A DNA stretch of 64,000 nucleotides, from NCBI RefSeq assembly GCF_901933205.1, contig NC_044574.1, positions 48,145,609-48,209,608 on the forward strand. The letters are read 5' to 3'. Positions 1-13,300 of the stretch are shown one piece after another. The position numbers and the translations under genes were made by a program. Positions within the stretch are counted from its first letter, which is position 1. Each line of letters begins with the position of its first letter. Under the pieces are notes generated by a model. It did no database searches and was not told where the DNA came from. It saw nothing but the letters and a program-made list of their open reading frames with translations. Source of the DNA: Camarhynchus parvulus. Lineage: Eukaryota > Chordata > Aves > Passeriformes > Thraupidae.

Positions 1-3000
1 TCTCTGATTTGTTACTCTCTAGAAAATAATCAGAATCTGTACTGAGGGGGAAGAATGGTTGCGAATTTTGAGCGAAATGGAGTTTTTCAGCTCTGAAATG
101 TTGCATGATTTTTCCAAATGTGTACCTCTGTACCATATTAGCCTCCTTTGTTAACTGGTTTCAGTATGGGAAAAATACTTTTATCTTTTTAAGAGGTTAC
201 TTGGGTGAGTTGTCTGGTGACAATTAGTTTTTGGTCTAGTCAGATACTCTTCACCTCAGCCTGTTGGAAGTGGTAAATTTAATCTATTTTTCAAAGTCCT
301 TTGTCACTTTAGGGTGACTTTGACAGATGCAGCAGAGATACTGGCAAACCCTGGGATATCCTGATAAACAGCAAAGTTACAGCAGCTTTCAGGGTGCCAG
401 GTGTGCATGTCAGAGGCTGACTATTGGCTAGGGAAATCTGAAGTAACCTTTCAACTCTAGAAGTTTCCTTGCAGGAGAGAGAAATCAAAGGTATTTTGGA
501 GTAATGGTTTGGGATGTCTTGCACTGCTGCCACTTTTATGGTCTGTAAATGAAGACCTTGTGGTGCTGATCTGTTTTCTCTCAAAATAAGTAAGCTTTCT
601 CCTCTCTGTTGAGCAAAGCAGAGAACAAATTGTACTGTTGGTAGAAATAGCAATACTTAGTCATTCTGCGGTCACTGTAGGTTTTGATGACAGTCCACAA
701 AAATGAAGAACTAGGTCAACAGGAATGATGAAAGCTTTCTGCTGTGGTGTGCTGCTAATCATCCTCATGGCAATCATCTTATTGATGTTAGAGGCAGTTT
801 AAACATTGTCTAGTCAAAGCTGATGCAAAGCTAATTAACCATCCACTCTCCTGTGGTTATGCATGGCCAGTACATTCCTGCAAAACTTGAAACTTCAAAA
901 GAAAAAACAGGTTCTTTTCACCTGTGTCTTAAGGAAGCAAAAATAGCTTAGGTAAAAAGAAAACAAAAATATACCTTAATTTCCAAAAAACCCTCTAACA
1001 GCTGCTGAGAGGAGTCCTGCTACTCTAATGAACATCAGAATATACATCAGATGATAATATGGTATCATCATGTGCTAAAATATATGCTTTCACTTTGCTT
1101 GTTAAAAGTTAAAAGCTCTTCACTTACACAAGCATGAATACTGTTCCCTGCCAAGGTTTGAGAAATAAGTAGTCCTTTTTTCAACTATTAATCAATTAAC
1201 TAATTTGAGAAGAGAGGACTTGTTTCCCAAAATGAGTAAATATCAGCTGTCTGTTACATGGGGAGAGGGGAAAGAAAGTGTTTAATTTTTTAAAGAATTG
1301 GGTATAGAAAAGGGATAGGACTATTTAGCGGACAATGGGAGTAAGTCAAGAAACAACTGCGCAACACTGAAAAGGAAAAGATTTGCTGGTAAACTCCAGC
1401 AGCTTAGTTCTGGTAATGCAGCCTGGCCATAAACTCAGTTTTAACACTCCAAGTAAGTCAGGCTTGCAGCTGCTTTACATCTTCTGAGTGCTGCAAAGAG
1501 TTGCAACAATCCAGTTGCAGCAGAGCCATGAGCTGGGGCTCTTAGTTGGTTATTCAGATAATGTTCTTTCCACGCAATGAAAGGGCAGCCTTAATACAAA
1601 TGTGCAAATGACAGCATGAGGAATGAGCACAGTTGTCTCACCTTTTCATAAACTGTGCACGCTCCTGCTTGCATTAAAGAACACGGTGCAAATGCTCTTG
1701 GGCACTGCACTTTTATTGGGATCTTTTTCCTCTCTCTGTCCTTCCAGGAAAGCTTGTTCTTTCTCAGTCTCACTCTCCTGTGTAAAGACTGGCATGTAAA
1801 CACATGTCAGACTGTATGGAGTAGTTATGTTATAGGCAAATATCCAAGGGGGGTCACAAAAAGACCATCACATTGCACTGGTTGTGAAGGGGTTTTGTTC
1901 TTTTTTTTTTTTTAAGACTTGTTTTAGCAGAGTGACATTTGCTTGTCCTTGCCAGTTCCCTCTGTTTCCAACCCACATACCAGTTTGCACCCTCCAGCCC
2001 ATTTTGATACAAGCTGACAAAAGCTGAAAATTGGAGAGATGATGCTTGCACAAGCTTTATCAAAGAAAAAAAATGCAAAAAAGCTCTGAAAAAAAGACAC
2101 CTGCCCAAGTCACAACATGCATTTTGCTTGCCCACTTGACACCTGCAGCTTTTGAAAGAGAAGAGCCATTCAGGGACAGCTAAGTGGGAATCTCTAAAGA
2201 TGTAGGGGACAAATTTGAGGGAAACTAGGCTATGCCAGTAGTGTATGTTATGCAACAGTTGACTTTCATCAGCTAACAAGATGAATTAAATCTTTAATTA
2301 AAGTCTGTAATGACTCCAAATATATAGATATCACCCTCCCTACCTCTTCATTATTTCTGTGATGGCAAGTTAGATTGTGTTGCTCATTGCCAAGCTCAGA
2401 GATGCAGGCTCAGCTCTTCCATGTGAAATGCCTACATCAGAGTTTGCCAGAAGTATGGGTGAGGAAGTGGCACTTTGTTCTTTGCAAAGGGCAAGATTGT
2501 GTTGACTTTACTTCAGTTTATGAGCACAGTGCTTGACAAGTCATACTTAGAGCTGTAAGCAATCTTCAGATTCACTGCTGGTTCTGGGACAACAACTGTG
2601 GACATTGTTATTGCCACATCTGGCTTGTCTAAAGAACAGATTGGTGTTGCTGCATACAACATTCTGCCCTGCATGTGTAACATCTAGGAGGAAAAAGTAC
2701 TCCTGCTATGTCTGTTAGTAAAACATCAATTATGATATCTTAAATCAAATTATAGATTATACTTAAGCATCCTCATTACATAGTTATCATGAGATGCACT
2801 TTAATTCACTTAAAAACTTGGTCTTTCTGAACTCTTAAATGTCCTTACCTGTAACATCTAATGTGTTAGCCTTAAATGATGTGTTTTCCCTTTTGCTCGT
2901 GTTTGAATTGGGAGCACAGAGCAGATCATTTTCTCAGTGGTACAAGCTGAACAGAGACTACAAAGGTGTCTGTTGTGGATATTTTTGAAATGGGAGAATT

Positions 3001-3930
3001 TTTTCTTTTCAGCACAGACATACCTGTGCAGATGTTGCTAGCAGAGAAGCCCCATGTTCTCCTGTAAACACCCAGGGCAGTAGAACATATGTCAGGGCAA
3101 AAAGGCAGGAGTGACTAAGACAATATGTGATTTGACTGTCCTCACCTGGTAATCGGTCTCTAGAGAAGGATATGCAGTTTTCTTTACCCTGAAGTGGTGC
3201 TGGGCCTGTGTCAAGAGTGGGCAGATGTTACTGGCACAGTGACAAACCCCCGCAGCTCCTACAAACAGCACTTTAAACCTGCTCCGTGCTGCACCTCTGC
3301 AACAGTGCTGCACTGCTGCACTTGGGTTATCTCGTGTGAGCTTTTAAAACTGCCCATAAAGATAACTGCAGCAATTGTGTACAAACTCCAGTGGGCTGCG
3401 GCTGTGAAGGAAAAGCTGCGGAAGCATGGAGAATCATTAATTTTTCCCATGGTGTTTGACTCGGCATGTGATCTTTTGGCCAGGAAAATACTTGAGGCAG
3501 TGCAGTTAGTAACACTTCTCCCAGAGGCTGTCATAACCATGCTTTAGACACTGAGTCACAGATGTTTACTCAATCATCATCACACACCCTTGTTTCTAAG
3601 AATTACACAGAGATGGGTTCAGCAAGACTCATTTCGTGAATGGCCCTTTCTGATAGCAGGCACCCTGTGTATAAATTCTCCCCATACATTTTCCTGCAGT
3701 TCAAATTACAGTGCTTGATTAATTGATTTGACTGAAGAGAATGCACCAAGTAAAGTTCAAATGGAAAGAGTAAGCAGCTGGACACATGTTCGCTTTCTTT
3801 CACAGTCTTGTTAGTTAATTTTGGCTGATGATTTCATGCAAACTGCGGTACTGAAGAGTATTCACAGTGCTGTCTCACTGAATATAGATAAAGTTCCCGA
3901 GCTGTTGAAAGTGTGAAATACATTTCGTAG
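1..3930. other. Non-coding AT-rich DNA, no gene seen
   Basis: I see no exon with matching splice sites and coding character here. The open frames (up to 141 codons near 1.85-2.28 kb on the minus strand, 117 codons near 3.19-3.55 kb on the plus strand) have no recognisable domain or family and lack convincing flanking splice signals. A run of 13 T lies at 1901-1913. The stretch is best described as intergenic or intronic sequence. Confidence 0.6.
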
Positions 3931-4002
3931 AGGGCCAGATTCTAGTCCTGTTGATATCTGTGGGAGAATTGCTGTGCTTCCAGGGGATTGGTATTTGGCC
4001 CT
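3931..4002. repeat. Ancient palindromic amniote repeat relic (candidate)
   Basis: The segment begins with GGGCCAGATTC and ends with ATTTGGCCC, so its ends are roughly inverted copies. Inside is a degraded stretch resembling 'CCTGTTGATATCTGTGGGAG'. The same GGCCAGATTC...ATTTGGCCC frame, with CATTGACTTCAATGG-like cores, is familiar from old dispersed elements shared by turtles, crocodilians and birds. The family name is not certain from sequence alone and the copy is strongly diverged. A chance match cannot be excluded. Confidence 0.35.
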
Positions 4003-4560
4003 TGATGTCCTACTTGAAAGTTGTTGACTTGAGGTTGTCATTTTTTATTATAATTTTTTACAATAAATGGGTATTTATAAGATATCTAGTACATCAGAAA
4101 TATTTTGTTGTTGCACATCTAAAATTCCTGTCAACAGGCTGCTTTTAGAAAGCTTGTTGAATGAGTTTTCTAAGTCATTCAGACAGAACACTTGCTTTAA
4201 AAGTGTGGCTTATGCTTTTTAAAGGAAGTTGATATCATCAAATTTCAAAGGAGTAGGAGATTTGCTGCCTTTTTGTACTGTAAGCAAGCTTCCTTCTAGA
4301 AGTCCCAAACCTAAAGCTGGCAAAGCCCATGATATATCCTCAATAGCTCTTTGGTTTGAGCTTTTATTGTGTGCCATCAATAGGCAGAAGTAGGTCTTAC
4401 TGATTCAGAATCCTGACTAGTCTTGACGTCCTATAGTGGTATTTTTATATCCTTCTCCCAGCAAAATTTTGCATTCAGTGCAACTTACTAGTAAATGAAA
4501 GTAATCTTCTGTATCAGGAAAGATTTAGACTTTGTATAATTATTATAGTTTCCATACATG
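4003..4560. other. Non-coding AT-rich DNA
   Basis: No gene, RNA gene or clear repeat was recognised. The sequence is AT-rich with short poly-T and poly-A tracts. Confidence 0.6.
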
Positions 4561-4745
4561 TGAGAATGACGCCTGTGTAGCAGCGGCCCACAGCCCTGTT
4601 TCCTGGGGCTGAGCTGCCTAAGAGAGCAGCAGTGTTAGGAGGAGTCCCTGTGAGAACACACAGTGGCTGCCAGAGACACCCAGGCTGTCACAGCACTGCT
4701 GCTCTGCCTGCAGAGGCGAGACAGACACGTGTGGAAAGCCTCTAG
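4561..4745. repeat. GC-rich patch, possible decayed LTR or other insertion
   Basis: This block of about 185 bases is clearly richer in G and C than its flanks, with a few CpGs and many CAGC/GCTG words. It begins near TGAGAATGAC and ends around GCCTCTAGG. Abrupt composition change in AT-rich avian DNA is often caused by an inserted solo LTR or other element. I cannot find terminal repeats, a target-site duplication or a recognisable family, so the insertion reading is inference only. Confidence 0.2.
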
Positions 4746-7590
4746 GCTCTTCCTCATGCAGATTGCATGAAACCTTTGGGAAACAGGATCAGTATTAATT
4801 ACTAATCTCAAGCAAAGTTGGAAGGTCTGAGTGGAGTAAAGAAAAAACCAGTAAAAGCAACTAGGGGTCCTTTAATCACACTCTGAAATTACCAGCCTAC
4901 CACTCAGATGCATGAAATGCTTTTTCTCTCCAGTCTCACCACATTTTCCTTTCCTGTCAGGCTGTATTTCTTCCTGGGCACTTTTTGGGGAAAGAAGGAC
5001 AGTTTTGCCCTGAAAGCGGAACACAGAAGTTAAGGCTCATCTTTAGAAATGAAATGTGGTGAAAGATAGGTAGTAGACCACACCTGCTATAAATTAATGG
5101 CAAAGAGTTTACCTTGGTGAAATTTTAGTAAGTATCCCATTTCCTTAGGAGTCTCTCTCCCCAGCCTGGTCTTCGATGATAATATGAATATCATTTGAGT
5201 TTGTAGAGCAGCAAATCAATTGAATAAAAATGTTTTTGTCTTTCTAAACTATTATGAGATACTGTGCAACAGTGTTGGGGAATTGCAGCCCAGCTGAGTG
5301 ATAGTTGCTTGGGCGGGATCTTCTCAAAGCTGTCTTTACCTCTGTACTACTTTGTTGTGTTTTGTGAGAGAAATGGTTAATGGTGATGGGAAAGTTCAGA
5401 TTTCACTTTTGCATACTAACTTTGGTTGTAAAGGAGAAAAAACTCAAGCTTCTGAAAGGGTAAAAATTTAATAAAAACTTCTTAGTGTGAATTTTGGAGG
5501 CATAAAAATAGCTGATGAACCAATTCTGCTACCACTGCAGCTACACCTGAACTTCACTGTGGACTTCAGCCAGCCCTCTCTGGGTGGAGTCTTACAATTG
5601 CATGGATTTGGTACAGGGACATCACCTTTAGGACACTGCTTCTCCTTTACTATAGGGTGACTCCAGAAGGTAGTTCACTGCGCTTAGAACACACATTAAG
5701 GAAGTTTTCTTCTCTGCTTCATAAATTAAAGAAGAGGCATGAAAAATTAGATAAGAGAGTCAAACCCCATGAGATTTATGCCAATATGGTCTCTGATGCG
5801 TTTGTGGCTAGGTTGATGCACCTGGAGATGTGGCTGCTGTGAAGCTGCAGGATTTATAGCAGCCCAGGGCTGAACCTGGTCTAGTCTGCAATAGGAAAGT
5901 GTAATACTTCAAGACAAATTAAGGCAATCAGGAATTTGTATCCAATGTAACACGTTACATCAGATCTCACTCCTAAGCTGGGTTACAAAAATCATTGAGC
6001 ACTCTCAGTGGTGCTGGAGAAGTGTGTGGGGGTGCAGGCAGTGGGTCAGCTGCTCCTCCCCTGGAGTGCAAGGCCATGGGAGGACTGGCAGCAACAAAAA
6101 AGGTGTTGTCAACCTGGACAGATTGATACAAGGGATTTGACCTCTTTAAGTGCTAGAAAAGGGAAACCAAAACTCAAACATAGCATGCTTGTTAGTCTTT
6201 GTGTCAGATCAAATAATATGTTCCTCTATAGATTGAAGTATATTAATGGAGCTGTATGGGTTAAGAAGGAAAAAAAAAGGATCACTAAAATATGTGTATG
6301 TAGCTTGACAGTATATTTTCTTTTAGGAAAATCTGGAATAAAAGCAACATTTATGCACACTAAGCACATGTTTATGATTAGTTCTTATTTAACATCACCC
6401 AGCTGGCCATGGATGGCTTTAGGGTAGGGAGAACATTTGAGAATGTCACTTGTTTATATTAATCAAGAACATGGCAGTCATGATACTGGGGAAAAAGTGC
6501 TACATTTCCCATTTTAGGTAACTCTTCTAAATCATATCACAGGACAGTCAAGCAGACTGTTGTCACCAAGTGAGTGTTTTAAATTTCCTATAATGACATG
6601 ATGTATGCCCATGCATTGAAGCTCATTCTGCAGATTAGACAGATGTGTATCTCACATTATATCTGTAAATATCTTTTGTCAAATTGGAGGAAATCAGTAG
6701 ATGAAATATTTGAGGCGTTCTTGTGTTCTCTTTGAGTCTAGAAAATACATAATTGCAAATACACTGTCTTAGATATAATCTATTATTAATAATGTAAATT
6801 AAAAGAAAATATTTTCTGTAGGGGTCAGGAGATGGGCTATGATATTTTAGAAATGTGAAATGTTCATCAGAACCTTTAAAAAGTTTTCCTGTTCATGGAA
6901 AACATGCCTTTACAGGAAGATTAGCTACTGATTGAATGAGCACCCTCCTGATATGGAAATATAATATTTTTGTGCACTATATGTTTGCCATATCCCCAGT
7001 CATGAAGTTATGAATTATGACATATTTGCAGAAATACATGGAAAGCATTTAGCTCCTAGTTAATAGAAAATATTAAGCCAAAAGTGATGTTACTGGCTGA
7101 GAAGGATGAAAGGGTAAATAAATCTGTGTCACTTGTTTCTTGATGAAATTTTATTTTTTGTTCAAAAGAATTTTGTAAATTTTTACTCTATCCTAAATAC
7201 ACAAATGTTGTTAATACCAATTCTAGCTCAGAAAAAAAGCACCCCTTGTTTATCAGTCTCTTTGGAGAAAATTTGGAGGAGACCACTCATCCACAAAGCA
7301 GAATCAAGGCTATTTAACTTCTTCCATGACCAACCTTGGCTGTAGCATTTGAATTTTTTCCATTCTGAGCTGTCTTTCTAGATGCTAGGATGAAACATGT
7401 TTCAAAAATATTCAAAGAGATTCTAATTTAAATAAAGCACTTTGAAAATTTTCTTTGTAGAATTGAACCTTTAAAAAAGAAAAAAGGGAGGGGTCAATGT
7501 TTTCCTTTATTAAGTCATTTGCTTCATTTTTTGGTATCTGGTTTCCATTCATTGAACTTCATGGACACTCAATCACTTCTCTGTGCCTTG
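4746..7590. other. Non-coding DNA, one weak exon candidate near 5.66 kb
   Basis: No gene is recognised. The only point of interest is an open frame at 5657-5842 directly behind a pyrimidine-rich stretch ending in AG (5654-5655), listed separately. A 139-codon plus-strand frame at 6008-6427 shows no family resemblance and looks fortuitous. Confidence 0.55.
5656..5842 (+). CDS. Weak candidate terminal exon, unknown product
   Basis: A pyrimidine-rich tract (CTTCTCCTTTACTATAG) ends in AG at 5655. It is followed by an open frame of 61 codons starting at 5657 and stopping with TGA at 5840-5842. The predicted peptide is rich in K, R, E, L and H (for example KKRHEKLDKRVKPHE) and could form an amphipathic helix. 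It begins with GTG rather than ATG, so it could only be a downstream exon. No domain or family is recognised, and no matching upstream exon was found. It may be a chance frame. Confidence 0.13.
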
Positions 7591-8400
7591 TTTTACAAAG
7601 TTGGATGCAGAACTGAAGCAGAGGGGCTTTGGCAGAGGAGGCTATTCTGGCAGCCACAGTGTTTCCCAGAACCCTTCCTTGGCATTGTTGCTCTGAGCAC
7701 AGGAGAGTGTGGGAGCAGGGCCAGTGGGAGCTCAGGAAACCCCTCAGGTGGGCAAAGAAGTGGCTTTGCAGTGCCCTGGAGTTCTGACCCAGCTGCACTG
7801 TGCCCAGTGCTGGTAAATCTGATACAGCTCCTGCTGCCCGATTGTTCTGTGGTGTGATGCCTGGTTTCCTTCGCCCTTGCGTTCACCAGGAAGGTGATTC
7901 CAGCTCAACGGTGTTTCACAGTGACCCCTTCAGGAAGGAGTGACATGAGTGTGACATGAGGACAGGTTTCCTGTCCTCATACATGAAAAGTTGTGTCACC
8001 TTCAGCCTTCTGAAGGCGTGGTGTGTCTATGCCTACAAAGGAGACGCTTGGGAGTGGCTGGACAGGCAGCTACCACAGTGAGCAACAGCTCCATACCTGC
8101 ATGTCCTGCTAACAATCAGGAAAAATTTGTCTTCCTTGGGTTTTTATCATTCCTCAATGTGTTTTAAGTGGTTTGAGTATGCTGTAATCCAGTAACATCC
8201 TCATGTAAAATCTTCAGTGTAAGTGTTCCTCTCCTTGAGGTGCTGCACTGGAATGATGTGCTCACCTGGACATTACCCAGGAGCCCTGGGCTGCAGAGCT
8301 GCCCAGTCTGGGAGTGCCAGAGCTCATCTGTACAGGTGTTGCTGGGACTCTGGAGGCAGTCCTGCTGGGTGAAACCAGCCAAACACTCATTTTGCTGTTA
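7591..8400. other. GC-richer non-coding block
   Basis: The base composition rises here compared with both flanks, with many CAG/CTG-type words. This opens overlapping frames on both strands: 7519-7857 on the plus strand, and 7593-7886 and 8164-8382 on the minus strand. None resembles a known protein and none shows splice signals. It contains a short perfect hairpin at 7956-7980, listed separately. It may be old inserted DNA, but no element ends are visible. Confidence 0.4.
7956..7980. repeat. Perfect 11-bp inverted repeat with 3-nt loop
   Basis: ATGAGGACAGG at 7956-7966 is followed by TTT and then by its exact reverse complement at 7970-7980. Just upstream TGACATGAG occurs twice in close tandem (TGACATGAGTGTGACATGAG), so the left arm is itself part of a short duplication. 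It lacks the T-run of a terminator and lies in non-coding DNA. A small template-switch event is a simple explanation. Confidence 0.8.
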
Positions 8401-9960
8401 GCTACTCTACTACTGTTCAGTGTGAGTCAAAAGCTGCCTGTAAGCATTAACCTATTCTCCAAAGAATAAAATTAACATGTAAAGGTTCAGATAAAATGCC
8501 ACAACTCAGTCCTCCCACTGAAATAAAGTTAGACACAAATATTGCTGTTGAATAATAATAATAATAGACCCTTTTGTCTGGCTTCATAAGAACAATATAT
8601 TAATTTTAATTATTTTTTCTTTCATATTTCATAGATTGTATAGCTGTATATCTAGTAACCTTCAGGAAACAGGTTTTAACTTGTATGTGGTTCTAAAGGC
8701 GTGGAAACAATGCAAACAAAACCTCAGAATTTGATTTATGCTCATTTTTGTAATGTGTGAGTTACAATTAAACCACGTACATTTTATGCTATGTGGAAAG
8801 GCAGTCCTATACTCTGTTATTGCTATTTAGTGTAGCACAAGTTAACTTATTCTTCTGTACAGCTTATTTTCTGATTATTAAGGGAATATTAATTTCCAGA
8901 ATGACAGGTTGTCTTTTTCTGGTCTCATTTTTCCAGCATGTCTTGTGTATCAATCCCACACCTCCATGTGCAGACATAAGTGCAGTTTTGAAGGGTGAGG
9001 ATGATGATGTTTCCTGAGCAATTACTATAATTAAATCAGAGAATAAATTAACAATTCCAGAAAGGAGTCAGTGCTTCTTTCTATAGTACAAGCAGTTCAT
9101 CTCAAAATTGGCTTTGGGTGAATGCAATTCACCCTCTGGTCTGCAAAAATGGATAATTGATAGATATGCTCTTGTATCTGAACTTGGCAAAAGCTGTTAG
9201 GATACTATGCTTGACAAATTGTTTAGCTTCCTGTACTTAAAAACACAGTAAATTAAAGCAGGTGTTTCAAAACCTGTAAATTTTGATAAGTGTAGAATTA
9301 AAGGAATGAATGAAATACAGTAATCTGAGTGGAAAAATAAAGGAATCTACACTGGCTTCTGTTTACTTTCAAAACCTATGAAAATTTTTCAAATCTAGTT
9401 TTTAAAAACGATTTCACTGGAAATGGCAACTTATTTCTCTAAAGTTTAAAATTTCATACATTTTCAATTTAGTTGGCTGATTTTGTATACAAAATTTTTA
9501 AAAAGACAGAATGACTGTCAGGTATAAAGATCATTATGTTCAGCTGATTCTTGCCAGGTGTTATTTGTTGGGGGTTTGGGTTTTTTCTGCTTAGTCCAAG
9601 AATCTCATGTTGTCCCTTCTGTTGAAATGTTGGAGAGTTTTGGCTATGGATTTCAGCTGTGACAGGACCAGACCTCTCATTATTGATGCTTTCTTCAGGC
9701 CTTCAGGAAGAAAAATGTTGGAAATGCTGAGATTCTGTTGGAGATATAACCTTTGGAAAAGTTAGTCTATATCATAAATATTAATCACAGTGCAGTAGTT
9801 GGTCTATAATGTTGAACAGATGGGATTTAGCTGATGGAAGGAGTGTGCTGTTATCAGTTATGAACAACTGATTGCTGTCCACATTAGAATATTTACTTTG
9901 GTTTATGGTAATTAGGTTTTAATACTTTGGCAACAGAGGTCCTGTGGTGTATTTACACCC
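8401..9960. other. Non-coding AT-rich DNA with an (AAT)n run
   Basis: No gene is recognised. An (AAT)n simple repeat of about five units lies at 8551-8566. A short inverted repeat, GGGTGAAT-GCA-ATTCACCC, is at about 9116-9134. The open frames are short and have no protein family resemblance. Confidence 0.6.
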
Positions 9961-10310
9961 AGCAGAACTCTGCCATTGCCATGTGGGAGCTCAGCCTGGC
10001 TGCTGCCAGCACATCAGTGCCTGTGTGTTGAGTGTCCCTGCAGTGGGACCTGATTTCTTCCTCTGCAGGCCACCTTCCTGGAAGGCCACCAACCTGGGAG
10101 TGTTGTCAGCAGCTTGATGAAGGGTTCTCACAACAGGCCCTGGGCCATGTGAGCCTGAAAGCCCCCCTGCTCTGTTCAGTGAACAGCAAACACCTTGAGT
10201 CTCCATTCAGACAGAAAGACAGAAACCTGTTCCCCCTCCTGTACCCAGCCAGGAACTCAGACAACTTCCCTCCAGGGTGTGTGCTACTACCAGCAATTCT
10301 TGACAGACTA
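9961..10310. other. GC-richer non-coding patch
   Basis: About 350 bases are noticeably more GC-rich than the surrounding sequence. Frames are open on both strands (10032-10322 plus, 9991-10206 minus) but neither has a recognisable domain, a credible start context or splice sites. It may be decayed inserted sequence, but no element ends are visible. Confidence 0.35.
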
Positions 10311-13300
10311 GGTTACATTTAATTCAGCAGTGCTAAAAGCGGTATATCCCGATGCAGTAGAAAACACAACATAGAAAGAAACTTAATTTTTACAGAGGTT
10401 TACTTGCTACATTTTTTTTTCTTTTTATCTCTACATGATGTATTAAGATAGCAGTGAATAATTGAAACGCAGATTTTATCCCCTATATCAGCAGATATGG
10501 AAATTGCATCCTCTCCAATGCTGTGTGAAACTCCTGAATGTATGAATGTGTTTGACTGTAAAAATCATTTCATATGAGGTCAGGAAGCCCCATGTGTAAG
10601 TTCAGTGTCCCAGTCTGTTTAATTGCTAGTCCAGTATGTTCAGCAATGTCTCTCTTTCTATCTTGGGCCAACAGCTCACACCCAAGTCCAGAAGAGGCAA
10701 AGCTATCAAAAAAAGACTGATGAATTCAGGAGCTTGCTTCAAACTATGAGCTCTGGCAATCAGTCTGCAAATACAGTTTCACATTGCCTTTGTTAAATAG
10801 TTAATTTCTTTTCGTTTCCTTTGTGGGTGTGTATGTGTATATATACACACGTGTGTGTGGTGTGTATCAACAGATGGCTCTAGCCAAAATAGTAACAGCC
10901 CTTAGTGCCAACAGTTTTAAATGATTCGTCAGCTCAACAGGGAGATTTTCAAGCCACAGAACACTTTCAAAATCGTTTCTCAAGATCCAAGAAACTGTAG
11001 TTCCTCCTACTGGCTCCTGTGTTTGTAGGGAGGATGAACTACCTAGAACAAACCAGTCAGAGTGTAAAGTAACAAGAATATAATACTGTGCTACTTTAGT
11101 TTTAGACAAGCTATAAGAGCAAAATTGGTTTAGATGCCCAAAATTCAGTTATGCAATCCTAATGCTCTGGGTTTGGGAACCATTTAGTAGATATATTTTT
11201 TCTGTCACTAAGAGTGTTCTTTCCACAATGCCTAACATGTTAGTTGTAGTGTCACAGGCATGGCAACAGAAAGGCAAGCTGCAATGAGAAATCAAAATCA
11301 TTTAAATGCATGCCCTTGTTCTATGCTATTGAATTATGTTAACAGAGAGGAGAATTCAGTTTAATAACATGCTAGATGTGTTTTTTCACATGAGCTAGGT
11401 TATACCTCTGGGACTCACATTCTTTGAAAAAGTAGCTGCACAGATGGTTTGCAGACTTAAAGTACTTGGCTACAACAAAAATCTCTGTGGTTTTTGTGGT
11501 TCTGTTTCTTCCCCAAATATTCTAACATCCTATGACGTATTTAGATAATTGATGTCATTTCCATCAGGGTGCAAAACGCTTTCCAAAAAAAAGTGGTGAA
11601 AGCTTCAGATTTTAAATCTTTTAAATCATGGCAGGGAGAATTCAGTCAAAAAAAACCCCAAACACTTACATGTTTATGTTGGTGTTCAGGCCTAGCTTGA
11701 TCCTCCTGCTGCTAGGTTCTGTGATTCTGCCACCATGAATTGCACTGCTTTCAAAATGAATATAAGAAATTGTATGGCCATAAAATAGATAGACCTTGTC
11801 TCCTTTGCTGCAGAAGTAACAAGAGGTTCAAATTTTTAATATTCCTCTCAAAAACACATTCCTTAGGGAAAAGCTCCACTGAGTGTCTGGGAATCACATT
11901 TTTTAAAAGCAGGAATAATAATAATAATAACCTCATTAATTTTTAAGTAAGAAATGGGTCTATGCAGCTTCAGAACTGTGTCTGGGGCAATTAATAATGA
12001 CTGTTAATCAGCTTCCTTTGAGTATTACAGCTGCTGCACCTGACTAGCTGCTGTCACTGGCATTGTGTGGCTGGTGGCAGCAGGTCTGCACCTGGTTTGC
12101 ATTTCATGGCTACCTGTGATTTCTGTTCCTTGCTTTCATCCCTGAAGGCCAAGCGTTGGATACAGCTCTGGATGTGGGTTTAAGTCACATTTCTCATTTG
12201 TGCGAAAGTAAGGAGCTGTCAATATACTGGGTGATCATTACCCTCCTTGGCACCAGGCAGAAGGGCTGCAGGGAGGATGATTCTTGTCTGGTATACATCA
12301 AATATTCTTTGTCAAAGCTTTTGACATATTGAAAGCTAGAGAACACACGCTAGCCGGGTTCTTTGAGAGCGATGTCCCAGAAATATGTCAGTTTGCTACA
12401 GATTAAAATGGCAGACATTTAATATTAAATTGAATGTGGGAGAGAAAGTGCTTTTCAATAAGTTATTGTTCAAATAACTAAAAACATGACTGTTGAAAAC
12501 AGTATTCTGCAAAACACTTTACCAAACAGCTTTATATTTCTGTTTAAATAAGAATAAACATAATATGAGTTTTTAACGTTTTATTTGCAATAATTCCTTT
12601 GAACCTTAGGATTCCCAGAGAAAAATCCCAAATCTAGATAGTTTTCTTCCTAAATTTTATGAAGAGAAGAGGGAACTTTTCACACCATGCTGGACTTAAC
12701 CATGTACAGAGAAGAAATATTTTGTCTGGGTTAGTGAATACCTGCAGTCTCAGGAAGTTATTAGAGAGATTACTTTCTTCTGGAAGTTGATGTCCTGAGT
12801 TTGATGTTTCTTAGGGCATATTTTCTTAAAATAGCTCTGACTCAGAAATTGTTGTGGAAATCATACTGAGTGGTCACGGAGGGAAAGTGTGTTATTTTTG
12901 ATCCAGATTCTCAATCTTGGACAGAATGGGGTCACGACACTTAAATTGAAAAAATCTTGAGTATTTCTTCTACTGTTCTCTAGAGGTTACTTCAAGCTTT
13001 AGAGTAAGATGTGATGCACACTTTTCTAAGCTAAATGTATGGCAGCTTTAAATTCTTCAGTTCATGTTAAATTTGTTTTAAAATTCTTGATCAAATAACT
13101 CTAAGGAAATCATAGTAAGGAATTTCTTTCCTACTCTCTAGAGAAATTATTTTCTAATTCAGGAAGTCATCATATTTAGATTTGGGTGTGCTGGCAAGGA
13201 TATGGGATATGTGTGTATGGGTTGTCTGTGCAAAGGCAGAAGCATAGAGCTTGAGAGTATTGGTAAGAGACAAGTAAAAGGCTTCTCAAAGAACTTCTGT

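Noticed and set aside
11690..11735. GGTTCTGTGATTCTGCC resembling a CR1 tail
   Set aside because: The upstream bases do not match any CR1 3' UTR landmark.
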